A DNA stretch of 64,000 nt from Lineus longissimus (Eukaryota > Nemertea > Pilidiophora > Heteronemertea > Lineidae), in NCBI RefSeq assembly GCF_910592395.1, contig NC_088322.1, forward strand, positions 5,947,431-6,011,430, in the 5' to 3' direction. This document shows positions 1 to 11,383 of this stretch, in pieces. A program made the position numbers and the translations under genes. The notes under the pieces were generated by a model. The model was not told where the DNA came from. It made no database searches and was given only the letters and a program-made list of their open reading frames with translations. The stretch's first letter is position 1. Every line of letters starts with the position of its first letter.

Positions 1-1
1 A

Positions 2-1881
2 GCCGAAACGATCACCAGTATAGAATTAACAGAAGACCATCTAGATCAACTCACAGCAGTCGAACAACATATAACTTAGGCATTCGAGAAAGTTAAGAAG
101 TTAGATGCTGAGCTGCTTGAAATTACTAAGGACGACGACGTAGCAGAGGTAATCGTAGAGGCTGACGACCATAACGCTGAAGTTGAGGAATACCTCCTGA
201 AACTCAAAAGACGTATTGAGAGACAAACACACAAAAAAAGCCAACGCCCACTCCCGCAGTTGTACCACCGAAGGCGAAGATCGTCCGACTTCCTAAACTA
301 AGCCTAGCGTCATTCGATGGGGATTTACTCAAGTGGCAGAGCTTTTATGACAGTTTCGCAGCATCGGTGCATAGTGACCCAGACTTGGACGGTTTCCATA
401 AATTCCAGTACCTAAAGGCTCAGCTTACAGGAGAAGCATCTCGTGTTTTTCAAGGACTAGCATTAACTAATGCAAACTATGCACACGCCCTGGAACTATT
501 ACGAAACCGTTACGGACAACCGCATAAACTTTCTAGTGCATACATGAAAGCTTTATGGGACCTCCTTAAGCCAAGTGGTGAATTCACTGGATTACGTCAC
601 TTCTATGACACTCTTGAAATTCTTATTCGTGGATTAGATACCCTGGGAAAGTCAGAGAATACCTACGGTGACCTGTTAGTGCCTATCGTCCTTGAGAAGC
701 TTCCAGGATCTATTCGACAACAATTGGCAAGAACCCACGGTAGTAGTGATTGGAAGTTGAAAGACTTACGAAAGAATCTTTTGAAAGAAATCGAAGCTAT
801 TGAAGAAGGAAATGTGACCAGTTACACAACTCCCAGTGCTATCTCGTCTTCAACTGCAGCTTTCCATACGGATACTAAACCGTTTCATAAGACATGCGCA
901 TTCTGTAAGGACGCTTCACATAATTCGGTGAATTGCAAGACAGTAATAGATCATGACAAACGTCAACAAATCGTAAAGCGCGATCGTCTTTGCTTTAACT
1001 GCCTTGGCAATCACAAAATAAAGGACTGTAAGTCGAAACGAACATGTCGCCACTGTAGCCGGAAACATCACACGTCCCTCTGTAGGTCAACCAATACGGG
1101 ATCCGAAACATTAATGACGCAATCAACTACGTGTACGGATAACGAAGTTAAAGCCTGTCGAAATACGACGCAAGTTCACGCTAAGTCGGTGTCAGCAGGT
1201 GACGTCAATGTTGACGGTTTGTCGAAGTCGGGAACAGTTTTACTGAAAACAGCCGTTGCTGAAATCTCTTCTGGATCAAATACTTATACAGCGACGATAC
1301 TTTTCGACGAAGGCGCAACACGATCGTTTATAACGAAGGATTTCGCACGAAAGTTGGATATCACGCCGGAGGGATCGCAGAAAATTCAACTTGCTGCATT
1401 CGGTGGCAAACCTTCTCATGTCAAATTCTACGATAAGGTGTCATTCGCAGTGCATACGATCACCGGTGGAAAGATGGATATTTCAGCACTTGTAGTTCCG
1501 AAAATTTCCGCTCCCATCAAAAACTTCGTTAATGCTTCACTCTTGGATTTACCTCACCTACGGGAATTACCTTTCGCTCATCCAGTTTCCAATGTGGATT
1601 CGTTCGAGATATCGGTTCTCATCGGGGCCGATTTCTATTGGGATTTCATGATGGATCACGTAATACGAGGCCCTGGACCCACTGCAGTGCAGTCCAAGCT
1701 CGGTTACTTACTCTTTGGCCCGATATACAAGGAATCTCATGAATCGAACACTACGATATTACACATAGCTACTAATATTCTCGATGAGAAAACCAAACTT
1801 CAGGAATATTGGGATTTAGAAACGTTAGGTATCAAAGATGACCCATCTGACCTATGCAAGTCAATGGATTTTGAGTCATAA
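2..1881 (+). pseudogene. BEL/Pao-1 gag and protease
   Basis: Gag would package element RNA and the protease would process the polyprotein. The N-terminal part (2 to about 235) is acidic and coiled-coil-like and carries a TAG at 79-81. A shift in an A-rich stretch near 235 moves to the main frame, where LPKLSLASFDGDLLKWQSF at about 285-345 is the typical DUF1759 start. Cys/His clusters follow at about 895-1085 (CAFCKDASHNSVNC, then CFNC...CRHC). The protease motif FDEGATRSF lies at about 1312-1338, with DEG in place of the more usual D-T/S-G. The frame stops at TAA 1879-1881, yet the following codons in the same frame read into the RT linker (LPWKAEYPPLP), so this is a premature stop rather than a natural end. 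Confidence 0.88.
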
Positions 1882-2043
1882 TGTGAAACGCATTTACAGT
1901 TTGAGGACAATGGCTACATTGCAAGACTTCCGTGGAAAGCAGAATATCCACCCTTGCCAACGAATTATGACGTGTGCGTGCGACGTACACGAAATATGAT
2001 TCGAAAGCTATCACCCCACTTACGCAAGATGTACAATGACATT
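1882..2043 (+). pseudogene. BEL/Pao-1 pol, RT N-terminal stub before the Harbinger insertion
   Basis: In the gag frame after the TAA the codons read through LPWKAEYPPLP and end in RKMYNDI at the Harbinger border. BEL/Pao RTs normally continue from such a YNDII motif into a short charged helix. That continuation is found at 5675, after the insertion. ATT at 2041-2043 is the left target-site copy. Confidence 0.85.
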
Positions 2044-2073
2044 GGGCCGAATAAATAAAACCTAGCATTTGCT
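2044..2073 (+). repeat. Left terminal inverted repeat of Harbinger-1
   Basis: This 30-bp repeat is identical to the reverse complement of 5642-5671. The match stops sharply at the thirtieth base. Confidence 0.97.
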
Positions 2074-2237
2074 ATTTCTAGCCATTTTCTTGAAAAGTCA
2101 TTAATAAAAACGAGCATTTGCCTGGAAGATGAAGCAAGTTCTCAACTAGACGAAGCAAATGCTTGTACGCCGAGCAAGAACTTGGAACTTCAAGAACATG
2201 CTTGAATGTGTATTAATAACAACTATCTTTTTCTTGC

Positions 2238-3359
2238 ATGACAGAGCATTTGCTCACTATTTATGCAAGCTACTCTGGAGGTGCTTGTGCATTTGCTTCG
2301 ACAGGTTTGCAGCAACACTGCACGGATATGTTTATGCGAATTCGACAACAGAAAGTTTACAAAAATCGCATAGATCGAGATGAGATCTCACCAGCGACTT
2401 ATCGCAAGTTATTTCGTTTCGAGAAAGAAAACGTGGAATGGCTTGCAGCGACATTTCTGCCCGATACAGTCGAGAACAGAGGCGGGTGTATGACTCCATT
2501 GGCACGCATGGAGACTACGTTACACTACTTGGCGGATCCTGGTTACCAGACAAGTGTGGCAGAGCTGATGGGCGTTACGCAGCCTACCGTTTCCAACTGC
2601 GTTTCCAGCACTATAAACAGTATTGCTGAGCAACATCCACGATGGATTATTTTCCCATTTTCTGATGCTGATGCCACCCTGGCAAAGGAGCGATGGGCGG
2701 ATAAGCTCGGCTTTCCATTTACGCTGGGAGCGATCGACTGCACTCATGTAAGAATTGACAAGCCTGGTGGTCCGTTTGGCGACGAATTCATCAATCGAAA
2801 GAACTTTGCCTCCTTTAATGTTCAGGCGACATGTGACGAAAAGTGGTCCTTTACAAGTGCCGATGTAGGATGGCCTGGATCAGTGCACGACTCGCGTATA
2901 TTCCAAACATCGGAACTACACGCTCTGGTTTCAAGGAACGTTCATGGCGTTCTTCTTGGTGATTCTGGTTATGGAATTGCACCCTACATGATGACACCGT
3001 TCACTGACCCAAATACTCCAGCTGAACGATACTTCAACCGCGAACATGCGAAAAATAGAGTGGTAATAGAACAAGCTTTTGGACAGTTAAAAAGACGGTT
3101 CCCTATCCTCCGTTATGGCGTCCGACTAAAACTAGACAACGTACCCAAATGTATAATTTCTTGTTTTGTTTTGCACAATATTGCAAAAGTGTTGAACGAT
3201 GCTGATGATTTTGACGATGAAGAGCAGGAACATGAGGTTGACGACCAGGGTCAAGAAGCACCTGCACCCTTGGCGGCTCGGCAACTGCGACTGCAAGGGA
3301 ACCAAAAACGCCAAGAGATCACAAACTTCCTGTATGACAGACATCACCAGCGTGTATAA
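2238..3359 (+). CDS. PIF/Harbinger DDE transposase (HARBI1-like, DDE_Tnp_4)
   Basis: The predicted 373-residue protein has the usual length for Harbinger transposases, which cut and paste the element as a nuclear nuclease. A helix-turn-helix-like region (about residues 75-125, with SVAELMGVTQPTVSN) precedes the catalytic domain. All acidic catalytic positions are visible: D in LGAIDCTHV, D in WPGSVHDSRIF, the GDSGY motif, and E in VVIEQAFGQLKRRFPIL. The tail is acidic, then Gln/Arg-rich. ATG 2238 is the first in frame; an upstream non-coding exon is possible. It faces the Myb-like gene at 5407-4123, as expected. No stops or shifts were seen. A domesticated HARBI1 gene is unlikely because perfect inverted repeats flank it. 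Confidence 0.93.
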   Translation: MTEHLLTIYASYSGGACAFASTGLQQHCTDMFMRIRQQKVYKNRIDRDEISPATYRKLFRFEKENVEWLAATFLPDTVENRGGCMTPLARMETTLHYLADPGYQTSVAELMGVTQPTVSNCVSSTINSIAEQHPRWIIFPFSDADATLAKERWADKLGFPFTLGAIDCTHVRIDKPGGPFGDEFINRKNFASFNVQATCDEKWSFTSADVGWPGSVHDSRIFQTSELHALVSRNVHGVLLGDSGYGIAPYMMTPFTDPNTPAERYFNREHAKNRVVIEQAFGQLKRRFPILRYGVRLKLDNVPKCIISCFVLHNIAKVLNDADDFDDEEQEHEVDDQGQEAPAPLAARQLRLQGNQKRQEITNFLYDRHHQRV

Positions 3360-3401
3360 CTGATCAAAGAGAATGTAAAATCTTGCCATGTTAAAGGCGT
3401 A

Positions 3402-3620
3402 CCTCTAGGAAAAATAAACAAACCCCTGTGTTTATATGTTGATCCACAGTTAATAGGCCCTCAAGGGGCAATAGAGTAAATCACATGGTAATTACATGTG
3501 GATCCACTTGATTACGCTATTTGAAGCTTGTTGACGGTATTTCAATAGCGTCAACAAGCGTCAATTAGCATCAAGTGGATCCACACGTAAACAAAGGGGT
3601 TTGTTTATTTTTCCTAGAAG
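3402..3620. mobile_element. Palindromic MITE with TA duplication, inside Harbinger-1
   Basis: The 219-bp sequence is almost wholly an inverted repeat. The ends are C[C/T]TCTAGGAAAAATAAAC and its complement, and the flanks are TA at 3400-3401 and 3621-3622. The arms meet around 3500-3540 and contain GTGGATCCAC twice. It has no coding capacity. Tc1/mariner-type elements use TA targets, so that origin is inferred. Confidence 0.75.
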
Positions 3621-3701
3621 TATCCCCTTTAAGGTAGGTCCACACTACGGAAATGTTTGAAAACATTCGTTTTTGAACATTTGTCTGTAGTGTGTACCTG
3701 C

Positions 3702-3992
3702 TGTCTGTGACGCAATAACCTTATTTGTGTTTTCGCAACATCACGCTGCCATTAACCATCCTATTTTGTCAAACCACATATCAGGCGGTGCCGTATAGTT
3801 TTGGCAATTTTGTTTGAAAATTTTAACAGGATGGATTGAAAAATACATTTTTTGGTAATGCATCGATCATTCAGCATAGGGAATCCCTGTACATTTTTAT
3901 GTACAAACCCGGTATATGCTTTGACGAAATAGGATGGTTAATGGCAGTCTGAGGTTGCAAAAACCCAACAAAGGTTATTCAGAAACAGATAG
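3702..3992. mobile_element. Second MITE-like inverted repeat inside Harbinger-1
   Basis: Imperfect inverted arms of about 75 bp lie at the two ends (CTGTCTGTGACGCAATAACC against its diverged complement), sharing TGCCATTAACCATCCTATTT near 3749 and 3925 (inverted). The loop is AT-rich. No clear target duplication was found, so the borders are approximate. Confidence 0.6.
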
Positions 3993-4122
3993 TAGCTTTA
4001 AGTATACTCAAGGAGTGTTCGCGGCTGTTCTTTATGACATACACAAACAAAATAAATTTGAATAAGACCTGATTTGAATCTATTTTTTCTCTATATTTGC
4101 TTTAGTGCTTACATTTGATAAT

Positions 4123-5407
4123 TTATGGGGTCAAATTGTCGTTCAACAAAGAAAGGTATGAGACTGGAATCTCGGGATCGTCACCTGTCTGCTTCTGCTC
4201 GTTTGGCTGTTCAAAACGTCTTATTTTCATCCTCGTAAGCTTCAGTTGCTCCAAAAGCAAGAGTCTCTGTAGCTCAGGTGTTGACAGATTCTTGGTTTCT
4301 TCGGTTTCGGAGTGCAACAGCCTTTTCTTTGGAACCTTCAAAGGAACCGGTGTTGAGCAACGACTTGGTGGAGGTGTCACCACGGTTGAACTGCTTGGAC
4401 TCAATTCAGGAGGAACATAGGAAGCCTGAAAAATCATTTCAACGATAGTTTAGTTTAATTTGAAACTTGATGTTCCCTTTAGACCAACAAGGCCTTTTCA
4501 GAAAGGTGATAAGTTCCTCAATCCGGGTTGGACTAAATACCTCACTGGACCTCACCTGACCTCACCGTGCCTCAACGTACCTCACCGGGACCTCACCGAG
4601 ACTTCACCGGTACCGTATTAAAAAGCATTAAAAAGGTATTAAATTTGGTGCTCCACAAGCTGCAGGAACCCTGATTATGGGACAAATATTCTGAAAACTG
4701 TTAAATGATACCGGCTTTTCACTTTGGATTAATTTTCGGCTTTTCACTGTGGATTAATTTTATTTATGTTTTTATTTCGACCTCCCACTTGCCTTTTTCT
4801 TTGAAAAAATATGTAAACCAAGTAGGCCTAATATAAAAAACGAGATTTTTACCTACTTTTGTCCGGGTATTTTTTTTCATGGGTGGATTTTTTCCTGGGG
4901 GGATTTTTTCCTAGGGGGGATTTTTACCTACATTCCGGTGGCACTACATACCTTTGATGTTGCAACGGTGGACTGAGGCGACGACGGCATATCAACAGGA
5001 CAACCTGGGCATGATCTCTTGACATGGCTCGCTGGAAAGCCAACCGAAATGGACGAGGCCATCTTCGTCACTGTTGGGTTTTCATCTCCATTCAAATTGT
5101 CGTAAAGCTGCTTCTCCCAAGGACAAAGAACGATTTTCCGATTTCCGGTTTCCTTCATATCCGTCTTCTTCTTCACGCTGGTTTTCATGTTCGAGATTTT
5201 CTTCAGAATTTGCTTCTCATCCATAGTCTTTCCACAACTGGTAAAGATAGTTGACTTTGCATCCCGTAGTGCCTGAGCTTTTTTCTCCTTGGTACTTGGT
5301 AATTGACTTTTCTCCAGTAAAACTGGATACTTTTTAATAACGGACACCAGAGTTACATTCAACTGAGAATTAGCTGCATTCTCCTCTGAGTCTGCACACG
5401 ACGCCAT
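4123..5407 (-). CDS. Harbinger-1 Myb/MADF-like accessory protein, two exons
   Basis: Harbinger elements encode a Myb/SANT-like partner that binds DNA and helps bring the transposase into the nucleus and to the ends. Exon 1 runs 5407 down to 4952 (152 codons) and ends AAAG before a GTATGT donor. Exon 2 starts at 4425 after TTTTCAG and ends at 4123 (100 codons plus stop). Both join in phase 0, giving about 252 residues with no interruption. The N-terminal 110 residues look like a trihelical Myb/MADF fold (LVSVIKKYPVLLEKS ... CPWEKQLYDNL). The second exon is Pro/Ser-rich, then has a Leu/Gln/Arg helix (LQRLLLLEQLKLTRMKIRRF) suited to partner binding. An earlier in-frame ATG at 5464 is possible. 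Gene orientation is convergent with the transposase. Confidence 0.8.
4528..4614. repeat. CCTCA-rich degenerate short repeat
   Basis: Seven or so diverged copies of a CCTCACC(G)-type unit occur in a row within the intron of the Myb-like gene. No other function is visible. Confidence 0.6.
4850..4935. repeat. T/G-rich low-complexity stretch
   Basis: Runs of T6-T8 alternate with G-rich blocks (GGGGGG...CCTAGG). The word TTTTTACCTAC occurs at both ends, which suggests local duplication. It lies in the intron close to the minus-strand splice donor at 4951-4946. Confidence 0.55.
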
Positions 5408-5641
5408 GGTACAGCAATATGGATTGCACGTTCTTTGGCCAACCACTATGTTTACATGGGACAATAGGGTTTAGATCGGACAAATAGTCTTGCGTAACAC
5501 ATGTGCACCACACCTATTGCTTATCTAACAAGCAAAAGATTGAAGCTGAAGCAGATGGTTATTAATACATTTTCAAGCATTTCCTTTGGCTTGATCTTCT
5601 TCTAGGCGACCTTTTCCTTTTTCTTTTTGGTTGAACTTGTA

Positions 5642-5671
5642 AGCAAATGCTAGGTTTTATTTATTCGGCCC
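5642..5671 (-). repeat. Right terminal inverted repeat of Harbinger-1
   Basis: Exact inverted copy of 2044-2073. It is followed by the target duplication ATT. Confidence 0.97.
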
Positions 5672-8296
5672 ATTATCCAGGATCAAACCAGACGTGACTT
5701 CATTGAAGAAGTTCCCATAGATGATGTAGCCTGTGGTCACTATCTCCCACATAGGCCAGTCAAGAAAGATTCAGCTACAACTCCAATAAGAATAGTATAC
5801 GGCTGTAGCTGTAAAGTTGGTGAAGGAGCTAGCCTTAATGACTGTTTAGAGACTGGACCGCCACTTCAGAACGATCTTGCTGCAATCCTTGTTAGATTTC
5901 GCCTACATCACTACGCTCTAGCAACTGACATTGAAAAGGCGTTTCTGAACGTTGGATCGGAAGTTTACAAAATTTCTGTGGTTGACGGATAGTAACGACC
6001 CAAACAGTGCCTTCAAGGTGTACCAGTTTAAAGTGGTGCTTTTCGGAGCAGTGTGCTCACCTTTTATTCTAAACGCCACTGTCAGGTCACACTTAGACAA
6101 ACACGAATCCCCAGTTGCAGCCGATATGAAGAACAATATCTATGTTGACAATGTAGCGAGTGGAGCTGAAAGCACACATGACACTGTGAAATACTACCAG
6201 GAATCCAGAAAGGTAATGAAATCTGGTGGATTCAATCTCCGAGCATGGTCGTCCAATTGCCCTGAACTTCGGAAATTGGCTGAAGCAGACAACGTTTACA
6301 ACCCAGATCGAATTGCTAATGTGCTTGGACTAGACTGGGATACTGAACAGGACATTCTGCGATATTCAAAGCGGAAAATTGAACCTTCAATAGACAATCT
6401 GGTGACAAAACGTGACGTTGTTCAAGTTACAAGCAGTATCTATGATCCACCTGGACTTCTGTCTCCAGTACATGTTATGGCTACGATATTTATACAAGAG
6501 GTATGGACACACACGTTAGATTGGGACGAACCGCTGCCGGACGAGCTCAACCATACTTGGAGAAGGTTGAGTCAGGAGCTGTCAACCGTGACACAATCAT
6601 GTGCCATTGATCGCAAATACTTCGATTGTCAAAACACTAGCAACGATTTGTATGAGCTTCATGTATTTGCAGACGCGAGCCCAAAGGCCTACGGGGCTGT
6701 TGCATATTTGAAATGTGGCGGATGCACTTCACTTGTGATGGCAAAAACTCGGGTTGCGCCGATCAAACCCATCTCGCTGCCTAGATTAGAGCTAATGGCC
6801 GCTTTAATCGGATCACGTTTACTGAACTATCTTCAGAGAAACCTCAAACCACTGATCAACATTGAACATGCATTCCTTTGGTCAGACAGTCAGATAGTTC
6901 TACACTGGATACACAGTGAGAAAAAGCTGCCTTTATTCGTTGAGAACCGTGTAAGAGAAATACGTGCTTGCCAAGTCATAACCAGATTCAAATACTGTCC
7001 CACAAAGGATAACCCTGCCGATATTCTTACTCGGGGAATGAATGCATCAGATCTTCAAAACGCCACTCTCTGGTGGAACGGTCCACACTGGCTTAGAACT
7101 GCTGAGTGGCCACAATGCGAGCTATTCGATGGTAAATCGCATACAATGGATACTGACAACGCTGATCATGATCCGGTCGTCATTGTGAACAACGCAGTCG
7201 GTGAACCTGATGTACATGCGCATTACCAACGTAATCGACCCCGAACGTTACAGTTCGTATACGAAACTGTTACGCATCAGTGCTCTCGTACTCAGATTTG
7301 TTGCAAATGCGAAAAAAATCCCCAACTACAACTACAACTAAACGTTGGACCGCTCACGGCAGGTGAAATTCAGGACGCAGAAACAATGTGGATTAAACAT
7401 GTTCAACATCAGAGCTACGGAGATGAGATCAAGACGTTAATGTCAAAACGTAGGTCAGCAGGTCCACTCGTGAAACAACTTCGGTTATTTCTTGACAACG
7501 ATGGAATATTACGCGCAGGCGGACGATTGCATAACGCGCCTATTGACTACGGAACGAAATTTCCGATTCTGATTCCATCTAGACATCGATTCGCGGAACT
7601 TATCATTTGGAATGCACATACGAACGTTCTTCATTCAGGATTACAATCTACTATCACGCATATTCGCCAGCGTTTCTGGATTACCAACATTAGACAGCGC
7701 GTAAAATCGTTGTTACGGCAGTGTGTCACTTGCAAGAGGGTTATGGGGAAACCATATAGGTCACCTATTCCACCACCATTACAAGCGTCGAGACTACTTA
7801 AGGCACCCCCATTTACTGTGACTGGTGTAGATTTCAGTGGTGCTTTATTCATACGAAACGAACACTCAGAATCGAAGGCGTACGTGTGCCTCTTTACATG
7901 CGCCGTTATCAGAGCCGTTCATCTGGAACTTGTTACTGATCTCTCAGTTGGAACATTCCTTCGTGCGTTCAGACGTTTTGCCGCCCGGAGATCGCTTCCG
8001 AGCAAAATGATTTTTGACAATGCGTCAACCTATCTCTCTGCGGCTGCAGAACTCAAGCAGTTGTTTGAATCTGAATCAGTTAAAACCTATTTAGCTAACC
8101 GCCGTGTTGAATGGTTGTTCATACCGAAACGGGCACCTTGGTACGGTGGTTTTTGGGAACGGTTGATTGGGTTGACAAAGACAGCCTTGAAAAAGGTGCT
8201 AGGCCGCCCTTTCTTAACGCTTGATGAGTTACAGACTGTCCTCACCGAGATTGAGGCCATACTCAATGACCGACCGATCCGTAAATGGATTTCATG
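5672..8296 (+). pseudogene. BEL/Pao-1 pol: RT, RNase H, integrase
   Basis: This region resumes directly after the Harbinger insertion. The RT reads from 5675 to about 5950 (ATDIEKAFLNV), then a small deletion shifts to the next frame, which is open from 5952 to 8306. Visible parts are the RT catalytic YVDN at 6141-6152 (the BEL/Pao form of YxDD), RNase H with PRLELMAALIGSRLL, WSDSQIVLHW and NPADILTRG, the H2C2 finger (H...H...CVTC, about 7610-7740), and the integrase core with GVDFSGALF, IFDNASTYL and WYGGFWERLIGLTK holding the D-D-E residues. The sequence breaks at about 8280, just after ILNDRPI, where the C-terminal integrase tail should follow. A 3' deletion has removed it. Confidence 0.9.
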
Positions 8297-8624
8297 CCTT
8301 TATTGAGCTGAACATTTTGAATACTGACCTGAGTGTTTTGATGACATGACATAATCTTAAACGGTCAACTGTTTCTAGTGTCAATATTTTGATTCATTTT
8401 ATCTGTTGTTTACGCATTTCATCTTTGCTACATACTTCGATGGTTTTAATCATTCTTTCACATTTGGTTGCGTTTGAATCTAGTCACTCAATTCTATTTA
8501 TTCAATATTTGTATGTTTGAGAAAATCAAAAAAATAGTTTGCCATTTCATAACATCATTGTATTTTGATATGCGTTTCACCCAATTATTAGTTTATGTTC
8601 CAGTCACTTCCCGCCCGGGAGTAA
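8297..8624 (+). other. BEL/Pao-1 3' non-coding region
   Basis: AT-rich sequence follows the broken integrase. It has no recognisable coding content. It ends in CGCCCGGGAG, a plausible but GC-rich polypurine tract beside the proposed LTR. Confidence 0.4.
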
Positions 8625-8817
8625 TGTTGGGAACAGATTATAGTCGCCGCCAATAGCTGGTCTATTGGAGTTATTGAATGTCTTTTAGAAACATATATTT
8701 CTGAATTATGTAACTATATCACATGTTCATTCTGACTCGAGTCTAGTAATAAATCAGTTGAAGTTTCACATAGAACTGGGTGGTCGTTATTCCCTTAGAA
8801 CCTGGGCATCCCCGACA
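8625..8817 (+). repeat. Probable 3' LTR of BEL/Pao-1
   Basis: The segment runs from TGTTGGGAAC to CATCCCCGACA, so it has TG...CA ends and a short inverted terminus (TGTTGGG / CCCGACA). AATAAA occurs near 8748. The 5' copy is outside the window, so the borders cannot be checked by self-comparison. At 8818 recognisable gypsy pol sequence begins. Confidence 0.45.
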
Positions 8818-11077
8818 TCCTGTGAGTTCTTACCAAGAGGTTTGATTTTGGTATCTTCATTACAGAAGATTTCCTCTGCAGGTAAGACAAAGAAAGTGGC
8901 TTTTTTGCTGCAAAATATTACATCTCAACCTATTTCTGTTCCAGGAAGATCTGTAATATGCAAATCGACAGAGGCCAATTTGGATATCAAACCACCTGTT
9001 TTAGATGCGATCGACGATTCTCTTCTTTCAGTTAGCACTCATGCTACAGAAACCTGTGGTACAGTTCCTAAGTCTGATGAGTATGACGTTGATCGATCTT
9101 CTTCTCCAGATGCTTCTAATGCTGGGATAAGCAATGGTCCTCTGTTGGATTCCGACTTTTTGTAACTTTTTAAATTTCAGGAAGACATTGACTCTGATCA
9201 TTTGTCCGATCTACAGTCTCGTTTGGTGAAATGGAAATCAGCATTTTCCCAACACGACTCTGATTTAGGTCGTTCCAACCTGTGAAAACATCGTATAGAT
9301 TTGTCAGACAATAAACCATTCAAGACCCGTCATCGCACCATTCCTCCTACTATGTATGATGATGTCCGAATCCATTTGAAACAAATGCTTGGATGTGACG
9401 TTATTCGGACTTCTACGAGTGCGTATGCTTCTCCAGTCGTTATTGTACGTAAAAAGGACAACTCTCTTAGGTTTTGAATAGATCTGAGGGAGCTTAACAA
9501 ACGTACAATCAAAGACGCATATAGTTTACCCAGGATTGATGAGACCCTCAATGCTATTGCTGGGTCCACTTGGTACTCATGTCTAGACATGAAGGCGGGC
9601 TATTGGCAAGTGGAGATAGAGGAATCTCAAAAACATCTCACAACTTTCTCGGTAGGACCGTGAGGATTTTACGAGTGCAATGTTATGCCATTCGGGGCTA
9701 CAAATGCTCCAAGTACATTTCAACGTTTGATGGAACTTGCTTTGCAGGACATAAATCTAGATATCTGTCCTGTTTACTTGGATGATATTATTGTTTTTTC
9801 CAAGTCTGTGGAAGATAATTTGAATAGGTTGGAACTTGTTTTCGAGAGGATGGTGAAAGCTAATTTGAAGCTCAAACCCTCTAAATGTCAGTTTCTGATG
9901 AGACGTGTAAAATATCTTGGTTATATTATTTCAGAGTTAGGTATTGAGATGGATCCCGACAAAGTCGAGGCGGTCCGGACTTGGCCGCGGCCCTCGTCTG
10001 TTGATGACCTCCGACGTTATCTTGGATTCTCGTCCTATAATCGTAGATTTGTAAAGGATTATGCCATGATTGCCAAACCCCTTAACGAATTACTGCATTG
10101 TTCTTCTGGGAAGAAGAGCAAGGGCAAACCTACTTGGTTATGGGGTGAAAAGGAGCAAGCGGCATTTGATAAACTGAACATATTACTGTGTGAACCACCA
10201 GTCCTCGGTTTTGCCGACTATTCTTTACCGTATGAGTTGGAGATAGATGCAAGTGGGGAAGGTCTTGGTGCTGTATTGTACCAAGTACAAGATGGACTTC
10301 GTAAACCAATATACTATGCTAGTTGTGGCTTGTCACCGTCTGAAAAGAACTATCCACCGCACAAGTTGGAATTTCTAGGTTTGAAATGGGCGGTGACGGA
10401 TAAGTTCCATGATTATTTGTTTGGTTCCAAGTTTGTGGTCAAGACTGATAACAACCCTCTCACTTGTGTTCTCACTAGTGCGAAGCTAGATGCCACAGGG
10501 CATCGCTGGTTAGCCGAGTTGTCTGGTTATGATTTTACGATTGAATATTTTGCAGGTAGATCTAATATTGCTGCAGATGCTCTTTCGAGGTTGCCTAGAC
10601 AAACAACCAGTTTGCTTTCAGAAGAGGTGGTGTCTGCTATTTCTCATGGTCTTACGTGTAGTAACTTATCAGTTGTCGAAACTCTAGGATCTGCAGGTAA
10701 TGTTGGTGACTCTGTAGATTTTGATAGACTCTCTTCTGCTCCTCATAAGATAGATGTAAAGGGATCGCAAGAACTTGATCCATGTATTTCTATTATTCGT
10801 AAAGGTTTAGTAAATGGTAATCGCCCGGATTGCAACCCCCAGTTAAAACCTTGGCTGAGGCATTGGGGTTCATATCATATCAAAGATGAGATTGTATACA
10901 AAACCAGTGTGTTAGGTGGTAAAGAGGTAGATCGTGTTGTTTTACCCGTTTCTCTCCATGATTGTGTTTTGAAGCAGCTTCATGATGACATGGGACATTT
11001 GGGACAGGAGAGATTGGTTGATCTTGTTCGCAGTCGATTTTTCTGGCCAGGATATCTTGATTGCATAGAACAATATA
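8818..11077 (+). pseudogene. Gypsy-A pol: protease C-terminus, RT, RNase H, start of H2C2 finger
   Basis: The protein copies the element RNA into DNA. The first 110 codons are the linker after the protease (CEFLPRGLILVSSLQKISSA). In-frame stops interrupt the RT at about 9163 (TAA), 9283, 9476 and 9661 (all TGA). From 9685 the frame is open to 11077. Visible motifs are CLDMKAGYWQ, CNVMPFGATNAPSTFQRLM, the catalytic YLDDIIVF at about 9776, RNase H with ELEIDASGEGLGAVL, VVKTDNNPL and ADALSRLP, and the zinc-finger start HDDMGHLGQERL. At 11076-11077 a TA marks the insertion of the pogo-like transposon. The frame continues at 13173 with KSCGRCTRRKTP. Confidence 0.88.
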
Positions 11078-11176
11078 CTGTAAAATATGCGATAAGCGAA
11101 CGGCCCACAAAACTGGTCGAGAGGAAATCATTGCGTATACATGTGCAGGTCCTTTGAAATAGGCCTAGATGACGCT
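11078..11176 (+). repeat. Left 99-bp terminal inverted repeat of pogo-like element 1
   Basis: It matches the reverse complement of 13072-13170 with three substitutions. The length is unusual for pogo-type elements, which more often have 20-30-bp ends. Confidence 0.93.
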
Positions 11177-11383
11177 AGCGACATGATTAATTGAGCATGT
11201 ACATGTACCACAAAATCCATGTCTGATATCACTTTGAATTATCACTATGACATTGAATAACCGATTTAACGCTGGCCTACTCGTGCATTTAAGATTGTCA
11301 ATCGCAAGTGTCAGCAAGAAACCAAAATGATGTGCACCGACTTTTTTGGCATTTTGATAATGTTTTCTGATTTCGTTCATCCA

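Larger units (their letters stand above)
2044..5671 (+). mobile_element. PIF/Harbinger DNA transposon, apparently complete (Harbinger-1)
   Basis: The element is 3628 bp. It has perfect 30-bp terminal inverted repeats beginning GGGCCGAATAAATAAAACCT and a 3-bp target duplication, ATT (2041-2043 and 5672-5674). It carries the two convergent genes standard for the superfamily: a DDE transposase on plus (2238-3359) and a two-exon Myb/MADF-like protein on minus (5407-4123). Both look intact. Removing the element and one ATT rejoins the BEL/Pao reading frame exactly. Two MITE-like palindromes (3402-3620, 3702-3992) lie between the genes. Confidence 0.95.
1..8817 (+). mobile_element. BEL/Pao retrotransposon 1, 5' end outside window, interrupted
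   Basis: The order gag (DUF1759-like), two zinc-knuckle clusters, aspartic protease (DUF1758-like), RT, RNase H, H2C2 zinc finger and integrase core is that of BEL/Pao elements. The copy starts before base 1 and seems to end in a short 3' LTR near 8817. A PIF/Harbinger element sits at 2044-5671. The reading frame carries a TAG at 79-81, a shift near 235, a TAA at 1879-1881, a shift near 5950, and is cut at about 8280, so the element is dead. Confidence 0.9.

Noticed and set aside
1832-2068. Minus-strand ORF over the left Harbinger border
   Set aside because: It spans the junction of two unrelated elements and shadows the BEL/Pao frame.
2238-3359. Domesticated host HARBI1 gene
   Set aside because: Perfect inverted ends and an ATT duplication show it is inside a mobile copy.
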